Shown piece by piece: positions 53,483 through 64,000 of a stretch of DNA of 64,000 nt (positions are counted from its first letter, which is position 1; each line of letters starts with the position of its first letter). Position numbers and translations under genes: made by a program. Source of the DNA: an uncultured Pseudomonadota bacterium (GTDB lineage Bacteria > Pseudomonadota > Gammaproteobacteria > Methylococcales > Methylomonadaceae); assembly GCA_903928965.1 (NCBI GenBank), contig CAIYSZ010000007.1, positions 47,374-111,373 of the forward strand, given 5' to 3'. The notes under the pieces were generated by a model, which saw only the letters and a program-made list of their open reading frames with translations, made no database searches and was not told where the DNA came from.

Positions 53483-54978
53483 GTGTTGTTCTCGCTATTT
53501 ATACGCAAGTACATGGGGTGCAAGGGCTCCACGGGAGATAAGAAATCACGCGCCCAGCTCATGAAATGTTGATCGGAACGGCGTCTGTCCAAACTTTCCA
53601 AAGCTCTCTCCACCGCTTGGTCTAGATCTTGGCTATTGTGCTTGGTGGTTTTTGTGTCGCCGTTTTCAGCGACATGCGGCAATACATGGGCGAAGGAGCG
53701 GGTGAAAATTTCCCTTGCCAAGCGGTGTTCCTCGCCGGTATATCCCGGAATCGGTTCTAGGCTTTGTTGGACAATAACCCGTTGCAACAAGGGCAGTAGG
53801 TTAGGTTCCCGCTCCAACAAGCGCCATACAGGCCGATGATTATGCCTTAAATATTGAAACATGACCAAGCGCTGACAATGTTCGGGGTTTTGCATCGCTT
53901 CATTTCGCAGTATTTGCCAATTGGCGCATAGGCTGTTCAAAAAATTTTTGATCTTGCGCGGATTGGGCTCCAGTAGTTGAGTGATGTCTTGCGCCAGTTT
54001 TGCTATTGAATTTTGCGGAAAATCATGTGATTGTAATTGTTCAATGATTAACGCCTGTAAACTCTTTTCTTCCGGTTGCGGCACCGGAATCATGGCTTGG
54101 AATAATTTTTCCAAATATTCGCGATTGCTGTCGTCGCTACGTCCATGCCAATGCCGTTTTAAGGCGTCGCCGACCGCTACCTCGTCCACCCCCAACACAA
54201 ATACGCAACGCCGGGTGCCGAGATAGAGTTTGATGGCTTCCAGCAAGGTGACTACGGCTTTTTCTTCGCAGCGATCCAGGTCGTCAATAAAAATAATCAA
54301 GCGGGCGGTATTATCGAATTTTGACGTGCGAAATTTTGTGGGTGTTGCGTTATGCAAATCCTGGAGTAAATTTTCCACGGCGTCTTCAAACAGCAAATGA
54401 AAGCGCTGGCCGTCGCTGGGTTTGACTAAGTTTTCCGGGTTGTTTTCGTTCCAAACCTTGCGGGTGTTTTCTGTCACGCCGCTGAATATTTTGACCGGTT
54501 TTCCGATGTTCAAGCTAATGGCGGCGTCAATAATATGTTCCAATAATGCCAACGCCGCAAGCCCGCTGTTGCGATTTAGTACTTTATTTTTGGTTTCCAG
54601 GCTCTTGCGTTTTTCACAGTACTGCGCGCGGAGTTCCTGCAATAATGGTATCAATGGATTTTCCGCGCCTTGATGTTGCCAGGGAGAGTACCAAATACTC
54701 AGACTTTGCTTGGCGGCCTCTATGATCTGTCCATCCCATGGCAATGCTGTTGTTCTTGACGAATCTTTAAAACACAGTTTTGTTTGTTCCTCTCGGTCCA
54801 ATTCAAGCTTATCCGCGCCCAGACGTAAATTTTGGCTAATCGACCGGCCACCCAAGGTGGCGAACGCCCGGCGCATGACGCTGGTTTTGCCGCATCCCCA
54901 CTTGCCGGTGACGCCTATGGTGAATGGCGGCTCGGCCTCCAAGGCGGCGCGCGCCACAATGTCGCCGGCGCGCCCCAT
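53479..54978 (-). CDS. KAP-family P-loop NTPase, first gene of KAP-NACHT pair
   Basis: 499 residues from ATG 54978. Walker A is GVTGKWGCGKTS (22-33), and Walker B LIIFIDDLDRCEEKAV lies near 225, both characteristic of KAP NTPases, followed by VFVLGVDEVAVGDALKRHW. C-terminal helices (RKIKNFLNSLCANWQIL) match the KAP core. No transmembrane pair, often inserted in KAP proteins, is visible. The frame stays open upstream for about 21 codons (KAKYINDQWRQSDGLG), which resembles a normal KAP start, but it has no ATG, GTG or TTG. An ATT start near 55035 behind AAGGTG is conceivable. QatA of the Qat defence system is also a KAP ATPase (established), though its partners differ. Confidence 0.87.
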   Translation of the reverse strand: MGRAGDIVARAALEAEPPFTIGVTGKWGCGKTSVMRRAFATLGGRSISQNLRLGADKLELDREEQTKLCFKDSSRTTALPWDGQIIEAAKQSLSIWYSPWQHQGAENPLIPLLQELRAQYCEKRKSLETKNKVLNRNSGLAALALLEHIIDAAISLNIGKPVKIFSGVTENTRKVWNENNPENLVKPSDGQRFHLLFEDAVENLLQDLHNATPTKFRTSKFDNTARLIIFIDDLDRCEEKAVVTLLEAIKLYLGTRRCVFVLGVDEVAVGDALKRHWHGRSDDSNREYLEKLFQAMIPVPQPEEKSLQALIIEQLQSHDFPQNSIAKLAQDITQLLEPNPRKIKNFLNSLCANWQILRNEAMQNPEHCQRLVMFQYLRHNHRPVWRLLEREPNLLPLLQRVIVQQSLEPIPGYTGEEHRLAREIFTRSFAHVLPHVAENGDTKTTKHNSQDLDQAVERALESLDRRRSDQHFMSWARDFLSPVEPLHPMYLRINSENNT

Positions 54979-55327
54979 GCCTAGGCCATCAGATTGTCGC
55001 CATTGATCATTAATATATTTGGCTTTAATTTCAATTACACCTTATTTAATAGCCGTTTGAATTTCGGCGTCTATTTAATTATCTCGGCTTTGGGCGCGCA
55101 GATTTTCAGGTTAATCCGAGTAGCTTTTTTGTATATCCTCGATTTTTGGCGTGAAATGCGGTCGCGCTAATTAATTATCTATGAAGTTGCATTGCTTTTC
55201 AAGTTCATGCATTACACTCATTTAGTTAATTAGCAACTTAATGAAGGAGGCGTTAAGATCACAAGCTTTTTGTTTGTTGGCGTGAAAGCTTTCCGGTCGG
55301 ATTCAGCGCCGTGAGTCGTATCTTGTT
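54979..55327. other. AT-rich spacer at the right side of the KAP-NACHT island
   Basis: No gene seen. It contains the possible N-terminal extension of the KAP gene (to about 55041) and an isolated strong ribosome-site-like AAGGAGG (55244-55250) with no good start codon or ORF behind it. It drops in GC compared with the DHOD-like gene that follows. Confidence 0.5.
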
Positions 55328-56333
55328 CTACCATAAGACTCCGGGCGCGGGGGTGTAGCTGTCTAGGATGTTGACGTAGTTGGCGCGTTCGTATTCGCCG
55401 GGGTTGATGGCGTGTTGGTGGCTGACGCTGCCTTTGAGTTGTTGCACGGAGCGGTATTCGTGTTCTTCCAGCCATTGGGCCAGTTCTTGCAGCATTTCGG
55501 TTAGGCGTTGCGGGCCGTGTTCGAGTAGGACGCTGCATAGGTGTACCACGTCCGCGCCGGCGAGCAGGGCTTTCAGCGCGTCTTCGGTGCGGTGGAAGCC
55601 GCCGGTGACGGCCAGCGATAGGTCTACGCGGCCGTGCATTAGCGCTGTCCAGCGGATGCGGAGCAGGGATTCGGCCGGGGTGGACAGCTCCAGTTTGGGG
55701 ATGATTTGCAGGCTGTCCAGGTCTATGTCCGGCTGGTAGAAGCGGTTGAACAAGGCGACGCCGTTGGCCCCGGCTTGTTGCAGGCGTTGCACGAAGTTGA
55801 GCGGCGAGCTGAATTGGGGCGAGAGTTTGACGGTCAGGGGTAGCGTGACTTGTTTTCTGAGCGCGGTTAGGATGTCGATATAGCGGTTTTCCACCGCCAG
55901 CGCGTCGTCGTTGGCGTCGGCGGCGACGTAGTAGACGTTGAGTTCCAGGGCGTCGGCGCCGGCTTGTTGCAGGGCGTGGCCGTATTCCAGCCAGCCGCCT
56001 AGCGAGCAGCCGTTGAGGCTGGCGATGACCGGAATTTGCAAGCAGCTTTTGAGTTTTTGCAGGTTTTCCAGGTAGTGTTCCTGGTAGGTTTTAACGCTTT
56101 TCGGGGTGGGGTGAAAGCTTTCCGCTTCGCCGAAGCCCACGCTTTGCGTAAAGATGAAGCGGTCCATTTGCATCCATTCGGCGGCGATTTTCTCCTCGAA
56201 GAGGGAGTACATGACGATGGCGGAGGCCCCGGCGTCTTCTAGCCGGATGGCCGCGTCCAGGTCTTTGCTCAGCGGGGAGGCGGAGGGAACTAGCGGATTG
56301 GCTAGTTTTAGCCCCAGGTATTCGGTGCTTAGA

Positions 56334-56341
<8 letters not shown>
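55328..56341 (-). CDS. Dihydroorotate dehydrogenase-like flavoprotein linked to nifJ
   Basis: 337 residues from ATG 56341, which has AAGGAG 8 bp upstream. The in-frame GTG at 56347 sits too close to that site. The (beta/alpha)8 FMN-enzyme core reads STEYLGLKLANPLVPSASPLS, ALELNVYYVAAD, LPLTVKLSPQFSSPLNFVQRL, GANGVALFNRFYQPDIDL and AVTGGFHRTEDALKALLAGADVVHLCSVLL. It overlaps the end of nifJ by 8 bp, an arrangement I recall from many anaerobe and diazotroph genomes. True PyrD function is doubtful. A role beside pyruvate oxidoreductase or in electron transfer is inference. A 65-bp piece of this gene recurs at 50148. Confidence 0.85.
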
Positions 56342-59960
<3,619 letters not shown>

Positions 59961-60041
59961 GGCGTGGTGGTTGCGTTGGGCGCACGGGTTATGTGTTTGG
60001 GGTTGCGATTGGCGATTTATAGTTGTTTTAGCTACGTCTAC

Positions 60042-60152
60042 GATTTTGGACGCGCGGAGTTTGTTTCTAAGGAAGCCGAATACATCCGTGTAGGCTTGAG
60101 TCGGCGTCCATGCCTCCTAAACCTCTGAAACAAACTCCGCGCGTCCAAAATC
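60042..60152. repeat. Palindromic repeat family, copy F (different stem, same loop)
   Basis: Perfect 26-bp arms at 60042-60067 and 60127-60152 (core GGACGCGCGGAGTTTGTTTC and its complement) enclose a 59-nt loop. The loop contains GCCGAATACATCCGTGTAGG, CTTGAGTCGGCGTCCATGCC and TCC, homologous to the loops of copies A-E. The stem sequence is unrelated to theirs. It lies in the 294-bp gap between nifJ and ppsA. The rest of that gap is AT-rich with no gene. Confidence 0.9.
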
Positions 60153-60254
60153 TCGCTTGCCTTTTTAATAAAGACTATAACCAATCTTGGTATATGAATC
60201 ACTGATGTAGATCAATCATTTTAGCTTGGGTTCGCGGCGGCTGGCAATTCGGAG

Positions 60255-62648
<2,394 letters not shown>

Positions 62649-62842
62649 GGGGACCTCTTTTTTTATGTGTGCCGCGCACGGCTGTTTATTACCGGTTCCC
62701 GTACCGGCGGGCGGGATTCTTTTTCTTTATGGCATAACAGCGTAGGATGCCGCCGTGCGTAGCATGGCGCATCATAAACACCTCCTAAAAACCAATCACC
62801 TCGTGCCGGCTAGGCCGCGTAGGTGCGCACTAGCGTAGCGAA

Positions 62843-62979
62843 ATCGCACGCATGGAGTTTTAATCAATTTGATTACCGAGCCCGCTGGCGCTTGGCAAAA
62901 CAATGAATATCGCAAACATTTTTTTTGGATAATTGAAGCTTAGCGCATTTATTATTTTTAGCACGGACTGGCTTTTTGA
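62843..62979. repeat. Left imperfect direct repeat flanking the mazEF-type pair
   Basis: Aligns with 63681-63810 through shared blocks ATCGCACG, GCTTGGCAAA, ATTGAAGCTT, ATTTATTATT and GCTTTTTG, in order and similarly spaced. Between ppsA and the antitoxin (62649-63111) I otherwise see only a short hairpin element with CGTAGGATGCC. Confidence 0.6.
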
Positions 62980-63111
62980 TTTTGCCGGGGGGCAAATCCG
63001 TGCGTATCCAATGTTGAATAGAGGCTATCTATGGCATGAGCGTTGGCGTTATGTTTTTGCTTGGATATATGCTAGTATACATAATAGATATTCGGTGTTT
63101 AGAGACTAGTG

Positions 63112-63342
63112 ATGCACAAAAAAATGACAATAACTCTGGATGAAGCCGTCTACGATGGTTTGCATCGGACAATTGGCAAGAGAAAAATTAGCCAATTTAT
63201 TGAAGACCTGGTGAAACCGCATGTCATGGACACGCGTCTGGATGATGGCTACCAGGCAATGGCGGCAGACGTCATGCGCGAGGAGGAAGCGATGGAATGG
63301 TGCAATGCCTTGGCCGGGGATATGAGCAATGAAACGCGGTGA
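63112..63342 (+). CDS. MazE-like ribbon-helix-helix antitoxin
   Basis: 76 residues from ATG 63112. A GTG at 63109 is also in frame. The N-terminal MTITLDEAVYDGLHRTIGKRKISQFIEDLVKPH is a ribbon-helix-helix DNA-binding domain. The acidic C-terminal tail (VMREEEAMEWCNALAGDM) would wrap and block the toxin. It overlaps the toxin gene by 14 bp, the usual antitoxin-first order. It is likely to repress its own promoter. TATGCTAGTATACATAATAG upstream is a palindromic AT-rich operator candidate. Confidence 0.88.
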   Translation: MHKKMTITLDEAVYDGLHRTIGKRKISQFIEDLVKPHVMDTRLDDGYQAMAADVMREEEAMEWCNALAGDMSNETR

Positions 63343-63658
63343 AGTCTGGCGGGTTGAATTTGATCCTTCAATAGGCAGTGAAATTCGCAAAACCCGCCCT
63401 GCCGTGATTGTCAGCAATGACTCGGCCAACCGGCATTTATCGCGTGTGGTGGTGGTGCCTATCACCAGCAATACTACTCGGCATTATCCAGGCGAGGCGC
63501 TGGTGACGCTTGCCGATGAACAGCTAGGCAAGGCGATGGCCGATCAAATTATGGCGGCCGACAAAAGTCGTTTGAAAAACAAATTATGCTTTTTGTCCAA
63601 GACGGATATGTTGGCGGTTGAGCTTGCCATTCTGGTTCACTTGGGACTGCCTAAATAA
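63329..63658 (+). CDS. mazF: MazF/PemK-type mRNA endoribonuclease toxin
   Basis: 109 residues, normal MazF length. Family marks are MKRGEVWRVEFDPSIGSEIRKTRPAVIVSND, VVVVPITSNTT, ALVTLADEQLGKAMADQIMAADKSRL. The catalytic Arg and Thr are in KTRPAV and PITSNTT. It cleaves RNA at short sequence sites when the antitoxin is lost. Translation is coupled to the antitoxin by overlap. The pair sits between imperfect direct repeats, as if moved as a unit. Confidence 0.93.
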   Translation: MKRGEVWRVEFDPSIGSEIRKTRPAVIVSNDSANRHLSRVVVVPITSNTTRHYPGEALVTLADEQLGKAMADQIMAADKSRLKNKLCFLSKTDMLAVELAILVHLGLPK

Positions 63659-63680
63659 TAGCCGATAGATTAGCGGGGCA

Positions 63681-63810
63681 ATCGCACGTATCCCGATTGA
63701 ATAAACCCTGACCACCGGGCCCTCTGATGCTTGGCAAATTAAGGCGGGGCATAAATTTATTTGTATCATTGAAGCTTCGCTGATTTATTATTGGCATGGA
63801 TTGCTTTTTG
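63681..63810. repeat. Right imperfect direct repeat flanking the mazEF-type pair
   Basis: The partner of 62843-62979. It begins 22 bp after the toxin stop. The remaining sequence to 63950 is AT-rich and shows no gene. Confidence 0.6.
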
Positions 63811-63950
63811 TTTTTTTCCGAAGGTCTTATCCCCCGCGAATCTATGGTTATGGAGATATTCCTGAATCCGTGTTAAATTCACGCAAAACGATCACAAGCA
63901 TCTGATAAATAAGGTATAATATAGATTTACACTATTCACCCATTTTGACT

Positions 63951-64000
63951 ATGGCACGTTTTAAGCTTAAAGAATCCAAGAAGGAACTAACCTCCTATGC
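63951..64000 (+). CDS. Truncated ORF at window end, possibly an IS1380-type transposase
   Basis: An ATG at 63951 opens a frame that runs off the window, beginning MARFKLKESKKELTSYA. From memory this resembles the N-terminus of IS1380-family transposases (xFKLxxSxxxLTSYxGL). Seventeen residues are too few to be sure. Confidence 0.35.
   Translation, partial: MARFKLKESKKELTSY

Overview
This window looks like chromosomal DNA of a hopanoid-making, probably methanotrophic gammaproteobacterium of the Methylomonas/Methylococcaceae type. This is inference, because there is no rRNA gene or methane monooxygenase gene in view. The support is a near-complete hopanoid pathway with a one-enzyme squalene synthase, CopC/CopD copper genes, an NAD-dependent formate dehydrogenase, PEP synthase, and pyruvate:flavodoxin oxidoreductase.

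Layout. 0-10 kb: the end of a TPR/beta-barrel outer-membrane protein, a secreted protein, an RsbU/RsbW/STAS-type switch, a chromate transporter, and an iscR-cysteine desulfurase-iscA operon. 10-13.6 kb: a phosphopantetheinyl transferase and ilvB-ilvH-ilvC. 13.6-26 kb: an accessory region. It holds an AT-rich AAA ATPase plus DUF3226 (TOPRIM-like) pair, rep helicase, several hypothetical secreted or lipoprotein genes, a SUMF1 protein with a DGR-like variable tail, an IS5-type MITE, and five copies of a palindromic repeat. 26-38.8 kb: mlaA, hpnM, hpnH (minus strand) and squalene synthase, shc, hpnG, hpnO, copC, copD, dxs (plus strand). These run from the MEP pathway entry through squalene and hopene to side-chain building and lipid transport. 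38.8-42.4 kb: a DUF262 - DUF3696 ATPase - unknown protein operon followed by a nucleotidyltransferase remnant. 42.4-49 kb: mobB and moeA (molybdenum cofactor) converge on a fused-subunit formate dehydrogenase that needs this cofactor. 49-55 kb: a lone PIN toxin, a lipoprotein, and a two-gene KAP NTPase + NACHT NTPase island. The left edge of that island is a 65-bp decayed copy of the dihydroorotate dehydrogenase-like gene that lies just beyond its right side. 55-64 kb: the DHOD-like gene and nifJ, ppsA, a mazEF-type pair between imperfect direct repeats, and a truncated ORF at the window end.

The strongest candidates for undescribed biology are: the KAP-NACHT pair and its repeat-marked boundary; the DUF262-DUF3696-unknown operon; the ATPase-DUF3226 pair; the hairpin family that keeps its loop but changes its stem; and the adenine-poor variable tail of the SUMF1 protein. 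All function calls come from reading motifs and remembered families. No search was run.
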